Source: Clavibacter michiganensis
GTDB taxonomy: Bacteria; Actinomycetota; Actinomycetes; Actinomycetales; Microbacteriaceae
Assembly: GCF_002151125.1 (NCBI RefSeq)
Contig: NZ_MDJZ01000004.1
Coordinates: 124,001-188,000 of the forward strand
Length of the DNA: 64,000 bases
Reading direction: 5' to 3'
Numbering within the stretch: the stretch's first letter is position 1; the number at the start of each line of letters is the position of its first letter. Under the pieces are notes generated by a model. The model was given only the letters and a program-made list of their open reading frames with translations, was not told where the DNA came from and did not search any database. Below, piece by piece: positions 25,381 through 35,253 of the stretch. Made by a program: the position numbers and the translations under genes.

Positions 25381-25428
25381 GCGGTGGTCCTCACGTCGGT
25401 GCAGCCCCCGGCCGGTGGCGATGCGTCG

Positions 25429-26472
25429 TTACTTGGTGGTGCTCGTCCCGAGGATATCCACCACGTAGACGAGCGTGGAACCCGCGGGCACCGTGGCCGA
25501 GGCCTGATCGCCGAAGCCGTCGCCCGGGGGGACGACCGCGATGACCTGGTCGCCGACGTGCTTGCCGACGAGCGCCTTGGCGAGGCCGGGCGTGACGACC
25601 AGCGAGGAGGCGGCTCCCGTCGAGGGCGCGGACGTGGTGGCGGTGGCGGGCACCTGCAGCGGTCCGCCGCCGGTCCAGCTGGATCCGAACACGGCCTGCC
25701 TCTCGGCCGACGTGCTCGTCCCCCAGACGACGCCCGTGTACTGCAGCGTGACGGTGTCGCCGTCGCCGACCTCGTCCCCGTCGCCCGCGCGGAGCAGGGC
25801 GTCCCGGTACTCGGTGGGCGGCGTGCTCGGCGGGATGGTGATCCCGGGGACGCCGTCGTCCGTCGTGACGACGGACGGGAAGCCCGCCTGGGCGGGCCGC
25901 GGCTCGCCGGCGGCCTTCTCCGGGAAGGACGAGGTGATGTCGACGATGAGGACGAGGCCGTCGGTGGCGTCCAGGCCCTGGGCCGAGAGGTCCTGGCCGG
26001 GGAAGACCGTGGACACGGGGACCGTGACGGCGAGCCGCGAGCCGACGGGCATGCACGTCATCGCGTCCTCGAGGTACGGCAGGTTCTCGCTCAGGGAGGC
26101 CGGCGTGAACAGCGGGGAGCCGGTGGTGCGGGCGTTCGGCGCGATGCGGGCGTACTCCGCGAGGTCCTCGCCGGTCTTGCCGTCGACGATGGAGGCGGCG
26201 GCCGTGATGCCCTGGTGCGGCTGGACCCTCGCCCCGTCGCCCTCGACGAGGGTGGAGACCTCGATGCCCGAGGGCTTGAGCGGCGTGGGGAACTCGACCG
26301 AGGCGGGCGCGCTGCCCACCTCGCCGGTCGCGGTGACCGTGCTCGACGACGTGCCGGGCTGGGCGAGGGGCGTGCAATCCGCCGCGGCACCGGATCCGGA
26401 GCCGGACGGGCTGCAGGCGGCGAGCGTCAGGACGAGCCCTGCGCAGACGGTGAGCGCGGCGGAACGGCGCAC
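25429..26472 (-). CDS. FKBP-type peptidyl-prolyl isomerase lipoprotein
   Basis: A 347-residue lipoprotein. The signal peptide ends with the lipobox LAAC (LVLTLAACSPSG), so it is membrane-anchored outside the cell. Two FKBP-like repeats follow: a degenerate one around residues 60-170 and a better-kept one at the C-terminus, with GDTVTLQYTGVVW, VVTPGLAKALVGKHVGDQ and STLVYVVDILG. It should assist proline isomerisation in exported proteins. The GTG at 26472 has GAGGAG five bases upstream, so a frame from 26619 is rejected. It lies between trmI and pafB, where other actinobacteria often carry the Pup-proteasome genes. Confidence 0.88.
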   Translation of the reverse strand: MRRSAALTVCAGLVLTLAACSPSGSGSGAAADCTPLAQPGTSSSTVTATGEVGSAPASVEFPTPLKPSGIEVSTLVEGDGARVQPHQGITAAASIVDGKTGEDLAEYARIAPNARTTGSPLFTPASLSENLPYLEDAMTCMPVGSRLAVTVPVSTVFPGQDLSAQGLDATDGLVLIVDITSSFPEKAAGEPRPAQAGFPSVVTTDDGVPGITIPPSTPPTEYRDALLRAGDGDEVGDGDTVTLQYTGVVWGTSTSAERQAVFGSSWTGGGPLQVPATATTSAPSTGAASSLVVTPGLAKALVGKHVGDQVIAVVPPGDGFGDQASATVPAGSTLVYVVDILGTSTTK

Positions 26473-26533
26473 GTGACTCCTCTTTCGATGGTGGGGATGG
26501 CCGGCACGCACCCGCGTGATCGGCCCTGTCATC

Positions 26534-28296
<1,763 letters not shown>

Positions 28297-28387
28297 GGGG
28301 AGCGAGTCTACCGGCGGGGCGGTGCGTCCTAGGATCGTACGATGACCGCCGGCCGGGCGGTCCGAGCCGAGACGGAACGGGAGTCAC

Positions 28388-29338
28388 GTGGCGGATGCCG
28401 AGAGGTTCGTGAGCGGACGGCTGCTGGTCGTCGCCTTCGAGGGCTGGAACGACGCGGGCGAGGCCGCCAGCGGAGCGGTCCGGGCGCTGAAGGACCTGCT
28501 CGACCTCGAGGCGGTGTCGTCGGTGGATCCCGAGGACTACTTCGACTTCCAGTTCAACCGCCCCACCATCGGCTTCGCGGAGGACGGCACCCGCGAGCTC
28601 GAGTGGCCGGGCGCCACGCTCTACGGTCCCCAGCAGCCGCGCCGGCCCGGACACGACCTGGCCGCCGACGCGCAGCTCGGCGTGAGCGGCGACAACGGCG
28701 GCAGCATCCACCTCCTGCTCGGCGTCGAGCCGTCGAGGCACTGGACGGCGTTCACCGCCGAGGTGCTGGACGCGGCGCGCGCCGCCGGGGTCGAGGGCGT
28801 CGTGCTGCTCGGGGCGCTGCTCGCCGACGTGCCGCACACGCGGCCCATCTCCGTCTACTCCACGAGCGAGAACGCCGCCGTGCGCACGGAGCTCGGCATC
28901 GAGCGGAGCACGTACGAGGGTCCGGTCGGGATCCTCAGCATCATCGCCCAGCGCGCCGAGGAGATGGGCATGCCCACGGTGTCGCTCTGGGCGTCCGTGC
29001 CGCACTACGTGCACAGCGCGCCGTCGCCCAAGGCCACGCTCGCGCTCATCGACAAGCTCGAGGAGATGGTCGACGTGGTCATCCCGCGCGGCGAGCTCAT
29101 CGAGGAGGCCGCCACGTGGGAGGCCGGCATCGACCAGCTCGCGGGCGAGGACGAGGACATGGCGTCCTACATCCAGCAGCTCGAGCAGGCCCGCGACACG
29201 GTCGACTCCCCCGAGGCGAGCGGCGAGGCCATCGCGCAGGAGTTCGAGAAGTACCTCCGCCGGGGCGACGGGCCGCGCGGCCGCGGCGACGACCGCCCCG
29301 AGGAGCCGTGGCGGCCGAAGGATCCGAAGGACCCGTAG
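28388..29338 (+). CDS. PAC2 family protein
   Basis: A 316-residue PAC2-fold protein, named for similarity to the eukaryotic proteasome-assembly chaperone PAC2. Landmarks are LVVAFEGWNDAGEAAS near the N-terminus, VVLLGALLADVPHTRP and the helical C-terminus LAGEDEDMASYIQQLEQ. The family is widespread in actinobacteria and archaea, including species without proteasomes, and its function is not settled. The GTG at 28388 follows ACGGGAG. It is divergent from the HAD/trmI group and convergent with mshC, a neighbourhood also seen in mycobacteria. Confidence 0.85.
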   Translation: MADAERFVSGRLLVVAFEGWNDAGEAASGAVRALKDLLDLEAVSSVDPEDYFDFQFNRPTIGFAEDGTRELEWPGATLYGPQQPRRPGHDLAADAQLGVSGDNGGSIHLLLGVEPSRHWTAFTAEVLDAARAAGVEGVVLLGALLADVPHTRPISVYSTSENAAVRTELGIERSTYEGPVGILSIIAQRAEEMGMPTVSLWASVPHYVHSAPSPKATLALIDKLEEMVDVVIPRGELIEEAATWEAGIDQLAGEDEDMASYIQQLEQARDTVDSPEASGEAIAQEFEKYLRRGDGPRGRGDDRPEEPWRPKDPKDP

Positions 29339-29388
29339 CCCGGAGGACCGGCGGCGCAGTGGGGACCGGGCACCGGCGGGACCGCGGG

Positions 29389-30672
29389 TCAGGCCGGCGG
29401 GCTCCCGAGGGCCACGCCGAGGAGCGCGTCGACGGCGGCCACCTCGACCGGCGTCGCGGGGACGCCGGTGGCGACGCGGAGGTCGAGCAGGAGGATCGCG
29501 CCGGGCGTGTCGAGGTCGTCGGAGAGGCGCTCGCGGACGAGCTGGACGAGCTCGCCCGGCTCCGCCGCGTGGGCGTCGGGCAGCGCCGTCGCATCGGCGG
29601 CCCAGGCGTCCCAGGCGGCGAGGCGCGCCACGGACTCCGCGAGGAGCGCGTCCGTCCACTCCCAGTCGGCGCGGTAGTGCTGCGCGAGGAGCGCGAGTCG
29701 GATGGCGCGCGGATCCACGCCGGCGGCCCGCAGGCGCGAGACGAGCACCAGGTTGCCGAGCGACTTGCTCATCTTCTCGCCCTGGTACGCGACCATGCCG
29801 CTGTGCGCGTAGACGCACGCGAAGTCCTCGCCCGTGAGCGCCGAGGCGTGGCCGGCCGACATCTCGTGGTGCGGGAAGATCAGGTCGGATCCGCCGCCCT
29901 GCACGGTGACCGGACGGTCGAGCTTCCGCAGGGCGATGACGGCGCACTCGATGTGCCAGCCGGGCCGGCCTCGGCCGACGACGCTGTCCCACGCCGGCTC
30001 GCCCGCGCGCTCGGCGCGCCACAGGAGCGGATCCAGCGGGTCGCGCTTGCCGGGCCGCTCCGGGTCGCCGCCGCGCTCGGCCGACAGCGCCGCCATGGTG
30101 TCGCGGTCGTAGCCGCTCTCGTCGCCGAGCGCCCACGGGCCCGCGTCGCTCGCGCGGGCGACGTCGAAGTAGAGGTCCTGTGCACCGGCCTCGGCCGCGT
30201 CGGGCGTGGCGACCGGGTAGGCCGTGCCGCGGCGGACGAGCTCCGCGACCGCGGACGCGACCTCGTCGACGACCTCGGTGACGCCGACGTAGGAGTCGGG
30301 CGGCAGGATCCGCAGCGCCTCCATGTCGGTGCGGAAGAGCTCGACCTGCTCGGCGGCGAGGTCGCGCCAGTCGACGCCCGTGGCCGTCGCGCGCTCGAGC
30401 AGCGGGTCGTCGACGTCGGTCACGTTCTGCACGTAGGCCACGTCGTAGCCGCGGTCGAGCCAGACGCGCTGGAGCGTGTCGAAGGCGAGGTAGGTGGACG
30501 CGTGCCCGATGTGGGTCGCGTCGTAGGGCGTGATGCCGCAGACGTAGAGGCCCACGCGGCCGTCGCCCGTGCACTCGGCGGGGCGGACGGATCCGGTGCT
30601 CGTGTCGTGCAGGGCGGGGACGGGCGGCTCCCCCGCGACGGCGGGGACGACGGGGCGTGGCCAGGCGCGCAC
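29389..30672 (-). CDS. mshC: L-cysteine:1D-myo-inosityl 2-amino-2-deoxy-alpha-D-glucopyranoside ligase
   Basis: A 427-residue class I tRNA-synthetase-like ligase that joins cysteine to glucosaminyl-inositol in mycothiol synthesis. The HIGH-like motif is in GITPYDATHIGHASTY and the KMSKS motif is intact in GEKMSKSLGN. Zinc ligands for cysteine selection are suggested by Cys in YVCGITPYD, Cys in HIECAVIA and His in FPHHEMSAGH. It resembles CysRS but lacks the C-terminal anticodon-binding domain, which fits MshC. The GTG start at 30672 is three bases past the uppP stop codon. Its presence means the organism makes mycothiol. Confidence 0.92.
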   Translation of the reverse strand: MRAWPRPVVPAVAGEPPVPALHDTSTGSVRPAECTGDGRVGLYVCGITPYDATHIGHASTYLAFDTLQRVWLDRGYDVAYVQNVTDVDDPLLERATATGVDWRDLAAEQVELFRTDMEALRILPPDSYVGVTEVVDEVASAVAELVRRGTAYPVATPDAAEAGAQDLYFDVARASDAGPWALGDESGYDRDTMAALSAERGGDPERPGKRDPLDPLLWRAERAGEPAWDSVVGRGRPGWHIECAVIALRKLDRPVTVQGGGSDLIFPHHEMSAGHASALTGEDFACVYAHSGMVAYQGEKMSKSLGNLVLVSRLRAAGVDPRAIRLALLAQHYRADWEWTDALLAESVARLAAWDAWAADATALPDAHAAEPGELVQLVRERLSDDLDTPGAILLLDLRVATGVPATPVEVAAVDALLGVALGSPPA

Positions 30673-30675
30673 GGG

Positions 30676-31494
30676 TCAGGCCGCGATCGCGCCGGTGCCG
30701 AGCAGCACCAGGAGCACGGCGCCCAGGGCGACGCGGTAGACGACGAACGGCATGAACGTGCGCGTGGAGATGTAGCGCATGAGCCCGGCGATGACGGCGA
30801 GGCCGACGACGAAGGCGATGAGCGTGGCCACCGCGGTCTGCCCGGCGCCCGCCTGGCCGGTCTCGTCGAAGCTCTTCACGAGCTCGTAGAGGCCGCTACC
30901 GAACACGGCGGGGACGGCCAGCAGGAACGAGTACTCCGCCGCGACCGGCCGGGAGTACCCGAACGCGCGCGCCGCGGTGGTGGTGGCTCCCGAGCGCGAG
31001 ACGCCGGGGACGAGCGCGAGGGCCTGCGCGATGCCGATGCTCACGCCGTGCCCGTACGTCATGTCCTTCTCGAGGCGGTCGCTGCGGCTGTAGCGGTCGG
31101 CGAGGCCGAGCAGGATGCCGAAGACGATGAGCACGATCGCGACGATCCAGAGCGAGCGGAACGTGGAGCGGATCGTGTCCTGGAACAGGTAGCCGGCGAT
31201 GCCGATGGGGATCGTGCCGATGATGACGAGCCAGCCCATGCGCACGTCCGGGTCGCCCTTCGGCATGCCGCCGCGGAGCGACCGGAACCACGCCGAGAGG
31301 ACCTTGCCGATGCGCTTGCGGAAGAACACCACGACCGCGAGCTCGGTGCCGAGCTGCGTGATGGCGGTGAACGTGGCGCCCGGGTCGCCGCCCATGAAGA
31401 GCCCGGCGATGCGGAGGTGCGCGCTCGAGGAGATGGGCAGGAATTCGGTCAGACCCTGGACGAGGCCCAGGATGATCGCCTCGAGATAGCTCAA
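30676..31494 (-). CDS. uppP: Undecaprenyl-diphosphatase UppP (BacA)
   Basis: A 272-residue polytopic membrane phosphatase that recycles undecaprenyl diphosphate for peptidoglycan synthesis. Signature regions are GLTEFLPISSSAHLRI and VPGVSRSGATTT, holding the catalytic Glu, Ser and Arg residues. About seven membrane segments are visible. The start is TTG at 31494 with GGAG seven bases upstream, giving MSYLEAIILGLVQGLTEFLP. It is followed almost directly by mshC and preceded by an M20 peptidase gene on the same strand. Confidence 0.94.
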   Translation of the reverse strand: MSYLEAIILGLVQGLTEFLPISSSAHLRIAGLFMGGDPGATFTAITQLGTELAVVVFFRKRIGKVLSAWFRSLRGGMPKGDPDVRMGWLVIIGTIPIGIAGYLFQDTIRSTFRSLWIVAIVLIVFGILLGLADRYSRSDRLEKDMTYGHGVSIGIAQALALVPGVSRSGATTTAARAFGYSRPVAAEYSFLLAVPAVFGSGLYELVKSFDETGQAGAGQTAVATLIAFVVGLAVIAGLMRYISTRTFMPFVVYRVALGAVLLVLLGTGAIAA

Positions 31495-31536
31495 GCGTGC
31501 GCTCCACGTGTCGGGTGGCCCACCTGGGGCTCGGTT

Positions 31537-32847
31537 CTAGTAGGTCAGGAGGAGGTCCCGGAGGACCTGCCTCCCGAAGACTAGTGCGTCGAGCGGGACC
31601 CTCTCGTCGACGCCGTGGAACATGGACGGGAAGTCCATGGACGCCGGGAGCTTGAGCGGCGCGAAGCCGTATCCGGTGATCCCGAGCCGGCTGAGGGCCT
31701 TGTTGTCCGTGCCGCCGGAGAGCATGTAGGGCAGCACCTCGGCCCCGGGGTCGTGCGCGCCGAGGGTCGCCACCATGGCGTCCACGAGCGGGCCCTCGAA
31801 GGGGTTCTCGAGCCCGACGTCCTGGATCACGACCTGCACCTCCACGCCGTCGCCCGCGAGCTCGCGCACCCGGGCGAGCACCGCCTCCTCCTCGCCGGGC
31901 AGGACGCGGATGTCGACGAGCGCCGAGGCCGTGTCCGGGATCACGTTGTGCTTGTAGCCGGCGTGCAGGAGCGTCGGGTTCGTGGTGGTGCGCAGCGTCG
32001 CGGCGATGAACTTCGACGCCGTGCCCGTGGCGATCGCGAGGTCGTCGGGGGTCACCTGCGTCGGGTCCTGGCCGACGATGCGGGCGATCTCGTCGAGCAG
32101 CTGGCGGGTCGTGTCGGTGAGGTGGACGGGCCACTCCTCCATGCCGATCCGCGCGACCGCGCCCGCGAGCCGCGTGACGGCGTTGTCGCGGTTGACCTGC
32201 GAGCCGTGGCCGGCGGTGCCGGTGGCGACGAGGCGCACCCAGACGAGCGCCTTCTCGCCGGTCTGGAGCAGGTAGGCGCGCTTCCCGGCGAGGTCGATGG
32301 AGTAGCCTCCGACCTCGCTGATGGCCTCGGTCGCGCCCGCGAAGCAGTCGGGGCGGTTCTCGACGACGTACGCGGAGCCGAGCACGCCGCCGGCCTCCTC
32401 GTCGGAGAAGAAGCCCATGATCAGGTCGCGCTCGGGCGCGCGGCCCGACGTGATGATCTCCTGGAGCGCGGTGATCATCATCGCGTCCATGTTCTTCATG
32501 TCCACGGCGCCGCGGCCCCAGAGCATGCCGTCCTGGATGACGCCGCCGAACGGGTCCACCGACCAGTTCGCCGGGTCGGCCGGGACGACGTCGAGGTGGC
32601 CGTGCACGACGAGCGCGGGCTTGTCGCGGTTCCGTCCCGGGATGCGCGCGAGGACGCTCGTGCGGCCGGGCGCGGCGTCGATGAGCTCGGGCTCCAGGCC
32701 GAGGTCCAGGAGGTGCTGCTCGACGTACTCGGCCGCCTCCGTCTCCCCCTCCGACCTGCCCTCGCCGTGGTTGGTGGTGTCGAACCGGATGAGGTCGCGG
32801 GCGATGCGCGCGGTGGCGTCGAGGTCGTCGGGGAGCGTGTCGGTCAT
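31537..32847 (-). CDS. M20/M28 family metallopeptidase (ArgE/DapE/CPG2-like)
   Basis: A 436-residue di-zinc peptidase. Metal and catalytic residues are in VVHGHLDVVPAD, WGRGAVDMKNMD and FFSDEEAGGVLGS. A dimerisation domain sits in the middle, and the last metal ligand is expected in GVDERVPLDAL or nearby. The ATG at 32847 lies 115 bp from the divergent tRNA gene. It is cytosolic and probably removes an amino acid from a peptide or N-acyl amino acid; the substrate is not resolved. Confidence 0.9.
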   Translation of the reverse strand: MTDTLPDDLDATARIARDLIRFDTTNHGEGRSEGETEAAEYVEQHLLDLGLEPELIDAAPGRTSVLARIPGRNRDKPALVVHGHLDVVPADPANWSVDPFGGVIQDGMLWGRGAVDMKNMDAMMITALQEIITSGRAPERDLIMGFFSDEEAGGVLGSAYVVENRPDCFAGATEAISEVGGYSIDLAGKRAYLLQTGEKALVWVRLVATGTAGHGSQVNRDNAVTRLAGAVARIGMEEWPVHLTDTTRQLLDEIARIVGQDPTQVTPDDLAIATGTASKFIAATLRTTTNPTLLHAGYKHNVIPDTASALVDIRVLPGEEEAVLARVRELAGDGVEVQVVIQDVGLENPFEGPLVDAMVATLGAHDPGAEVLPYMLSGGTDNKALSRLGITGYGFAPLKLPASMDFPSMFHGVDERVPLDALVFGRQVLRDLLLTY

Positions 32848-32892
32848 GGGTCCACGCTATCGAGGGCGCGTGCGCGCGTCCTGCCGCCGGGT

Positions 32893-32922
32893 GGTCGAGA
32901 GCGCCTCCGGAGCCGTGCTAAT
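32893..32922 (+). promoter_or_regulatory. Candidate promoter of tRNA-Leu
   Basis: A -10-like GCTAAT at 32917-32922 with a weak -35-like GGTCGA at 32893-32898, 18 bp apart, lies about 40 bp before the tRNA 5' end. The -35 match is poor. Confidence 0.3.
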
Positions 32923-32962
32923 GTCGTCTCTCGGCAGCCGGTGACGGCGAGCCGCACATCCT

Positions 32963-33048
32963 GTCCGGATGGCGGAATTGGTAGACGCGCTAGCTTGAGG
33001 TGCTAGTGCCCGTATTAGGGCGTGGGGGTTCAAGTCCCCCTTCGGACA
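32963..33048 (+). tRNA. tRNA-Leu (anticodon GAG)
   Basis: An 86-nt class II tRNA. The acceptor stem pairs GTCCGGA with TTCGGAC, with A as discriminator. The D-arm has GGTAGACGC, the anticodon stem is CTAGC/GCTAG with loop TTGAGGT (anticodon GAG, decoding CUC/CUU), there is a long variable arm (GCCCGTATTAGGGC), and the T-arm is GGGGGTTCAAGTCCCCC. The 3' CCA is not encoded. CUC is a frequent leucine codon in this GC-rich genome. Confidence 0.96.
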
Positions 33049-33053
33049 CACAC

Positions 33054-33097
33054 GAGAGCCGGTCGGATCCACGAGGATCCGGCCGGCTCTTCCTCTT
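33054..33097 (+). terminator. Terminator of the tRNA gene
   Basis: A long near-perfect stem (GAGAGCCGGTCGGATCC pairing with GGATCCGGCCGGCTCTT) with a four-base loop is followed by CCTCTTTCC. It is the most canonical intrinsic terminator of the window. Confidence 0.85.
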
Positions 33098-33188
33098 TCC
33101 CGGTGCCTCGTTCCCGGGTCTCCCGTCCGCGGCACGGCTACAGTCGCTCTCGGCCCGCGTGCGGGTCCCAGCCGAGAGAAGAGATCCC

Positions 33189-34205
33189 ATGACCGTCGTC
33201 GACAGCGCCGTGTACGTGCAGGGGGTCCGCACCGCGGACCCGGAGAGCCTCGACGAGACCTTCGAGGTCATGCGCGAGCGCCAGGGCCTCGCGTGGATCG
33301 GCCTGTACCGCCCGGACCCGGAGGAGCTGCACCGCGTCGCCGACGAGTTCGGCCTGCACCCGCTCGCCGTCGAGGACGCGCTCAGCGGGCACCAGCGGTC
33401 GAAGATGGAGCGCTACGGCGACACCTGGTTCGTGGTGCTGCGTCCCGCGCGCTACGTCGACGCGGACGAGCGCGTCGAGTTCGGGGAGCTGCACGTCTTC
33501 GTCGGGCCGGACTTCGTGGTCACCATCCGGCACGCGGAGTCGCCCGACCTCGCCGCCGTCCGCCACCGCCTCGAGGAGGACAGCGAGCTGCTCGCCCTGG
33601 GCCCGCGCGCCGTCATGTACGCGATCCTCGACCAGGTCGTGGACGAGTACGGCCCCGTCGCCTCCGGCCTCGAGGACGACGTCGACGAGATCGAGGACCA
33701 GATCTTCGGCGCCGACCCCGACGTCTCCCGCCGCATCTACGCGCTGATGCGCGAGGTCACCGCGTTCCAGCGTGCCACCGCGCCGCTGGGCTCCATCCTC
33801 GACGACCTGCGCCGCCGGGCCGAGGACGGCGACGTCGACCTCGAGCTCCGCCGCGGCTTCCGCGACGTGCACGACCACGTCATCCGGGTCGCCGAGCGAG
33901 CGGACGCCTTCCGCACCCTCCTGCAGAACGCGCTCACGGTGCACACGACGCTCGTCGGCCAGCGGCAGAACGACGAGATGAAGAAGCTCACCGAGACGAG
34001 CCTCGCGCAGAACGACCAGGTCAAGCGGATCTCCTCCTGGGCCGCGATCCTCTTCGCGCCCACGCTGGTGGGCACGATCTACGGCATGAACTTCGTGCAC
34101 ATGCCCGAGCTGGAGTGGGCGTACGGGTACCCGCTCGCCCTCGGCCTCATGGTGGTGATGGGCGTCATCCTCTACGCGGCGTTCCGCAAGCGCGGCTGGA
34201 TCTGA
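33189..34205 (+). CDS. corA: CorA-type magnesium/cobalt transporter
   Basis: A 338-residue CorA-family channel. A large N-terminal cytosolic domain ends in long helices. Two C-terminal membrane segments follow, with the signature YGMNF between them (GTIYGMNFVHMPELEW) and a basic tail RKRGWI. It mediates Mg2+ (and Co2+/Ni2+) uptake as a homopentamer. The ATG at 33189, preceded by AGAGAAGAG, fits the family N-terminus; upstream in-frame sequence belongs to the tRNA region. Monocistronic. Confidence 0.93.
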   Translation: MTVVDSAVYVQGVRTADPESLDETFEVMRERQGLAWIGLYRPDPEELHRVADEFGLHPLAVEDALSGHQRSKMERYGDTWFVVLRPARYVDADERVEFGELHVFVGPDFVVTIRHAESPDLAAVRHRLEEDSELLALGPRAVMYAILDQVVDEYGPVASGLEDDVDEIEDQIFGADPDVSRRIYALMREVTAFQRATAPLGSILDDLRRRAEDGDVDLELRRGFRDVHDHVIRVAERADAFRTLLQNALTVHTTLVGQRQNDEMKKLTETSLAQNDQVKRISSWAAILFAPTLVGTIYGMNFVHMPELEWAYGYPLALGLMVVMGVILYAAFRKRGWI

Positions 34206-34249
34206 TCGCGGGGCCGGTCGGCGGTCCGCCGCGCCGCTAGGGTGACGGG

Positions 34250-35215
34250 ATGCGCGTCGTCGTCATCGGAGCCACCGGCCACATCGGGACCTTCCTCGTC
34301 CCCCGCCTCGTCGAATCCGGGCACGACGTCGTGGCCGTCAGCCGCGGCACGCGCGAGCCCTACCGCGCGTCGCCCCTCTGGGACCGCGTGGAGCGCGTGC
34401 GCGTGGACCGCGACGCGGAGGATGCCGCCGGCACCTTCGCCGACCGGATCGCGGAGCTCGCCCCCGAGGTCGTCGTCGACCTGGTCTGCTTCACGCCGGC
34501 GTCGGCGCGGCACCTGGTCGAGGGGCTGCGCGGCCGCGTGCGCCACCTGCTCCACATCGGCAGCATCTGGACCCACGGCCTGAGCGCCTCCCTGCCGCTG
34601 CGCGAGGACGACCCCAAGGAGCCGTTCGGCGAGTACGGCGTGCAGAAGGCGGAGATCGAGCGCTACCTCATCGCGGAGTCGCGGTCCGGCGGCGTGCCGT
34701 GCACGGTCGTGCACCCGGGCCACATCAGCGGCGGCGGCTGGCCCGTGATCACGCCGGTCGGCAACCTCGATCCCGCCGTGTGGACCGCGCTGGCCACCGG
34801 CGGAGCGCTCCCCGTGCCGGGATCCGGCAGCGAGACCATGCACCACGTGCACGCCGACGACGTCGCGCAGGTCGTGCAGCTGGCGATCGCCAACCGCGAG
34901 ACGAGCGTCGGCGAGAGCTTCCACGCCGTGTCGGAGCGCGCGCTCTCCGTCCGCGGCTTCGCCCGCGCGGCGGCCGCCTGGTTCGGCCGCGAGCCCGAGC
35001 TGGAGCACCTCGACTGGGACGGGTTCCGCGCCCGGACGGAGGCGGATCACGCCGACGCCAGCTGGCAGCACCTCAGCCGCAGCCACGTCGCGAGCATCGA
35101 CAAGGCCCGCGACGTCCTCGGCTACGCGCCGCGGTTCACGAGCGAGGAGGCCGCGCGCGAGGCCGTCGAGTGGATGGTCCGCGCCGGCGAGCTGGACGTG
35201 CCGCTCCCCCGCTGA
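34250..35215 (+). CDS. NAD-dependent epimerase/dehydratase family protein
   Basis: A 321-residue extended SDR. The Rossmann motif is VVVIGATGHIGTFLVPRL and a YxxxK-like element is in EYGVQKAEIE. HHVHADDVAQVV is typical of the C-terminal substrate domain. HIGSIWTHG takes the place of the active-site serine strand. Such proteins modify nucleotide sugars or act as reductases; the substrate cannot be read from sequence. It is 44 bp past corA and convergent with the J-domain gene. Confidence 0.82.
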   Translation: MRVVVIGATGHIGTFLVPRLVESGHDVVAVSRGTREPYRASPLWDRVERVRVDRDAEDAAGTFADRIAELAPEVVVDLVCFTPASARHLVEGLRGRVRHLLHIGSIWTHGLSASLPLREDDPKEPFGEYGVQKAEIERYLIAESRSGGVPCTVVHPGHISGGGWPVITPVGNLDPAVWTALATGGALPVPGSGSETMHHVHADDVAQVVQLAIANRETSVGESFHAVSERALSVRGFARAAAAWFGREPELEHLDWDGFRARTEADHADASWQHLSRSHVASIDKARDVLGYAPRFTSEEAAREAVEWMVRAGELDVPLPR

Positions 35216-35253
35216 CCGGCGCCGCCGCCACGGGTCGCGGTCGCGGCCGGAGG

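Noticed and set aside
28388-29338. Evidence of a proteasome from the PAC2 protein
   Set aside because: PAC2-fold proteins occur in many bacteria without proteasomes, so its presence does not show that proteasome genes exist.
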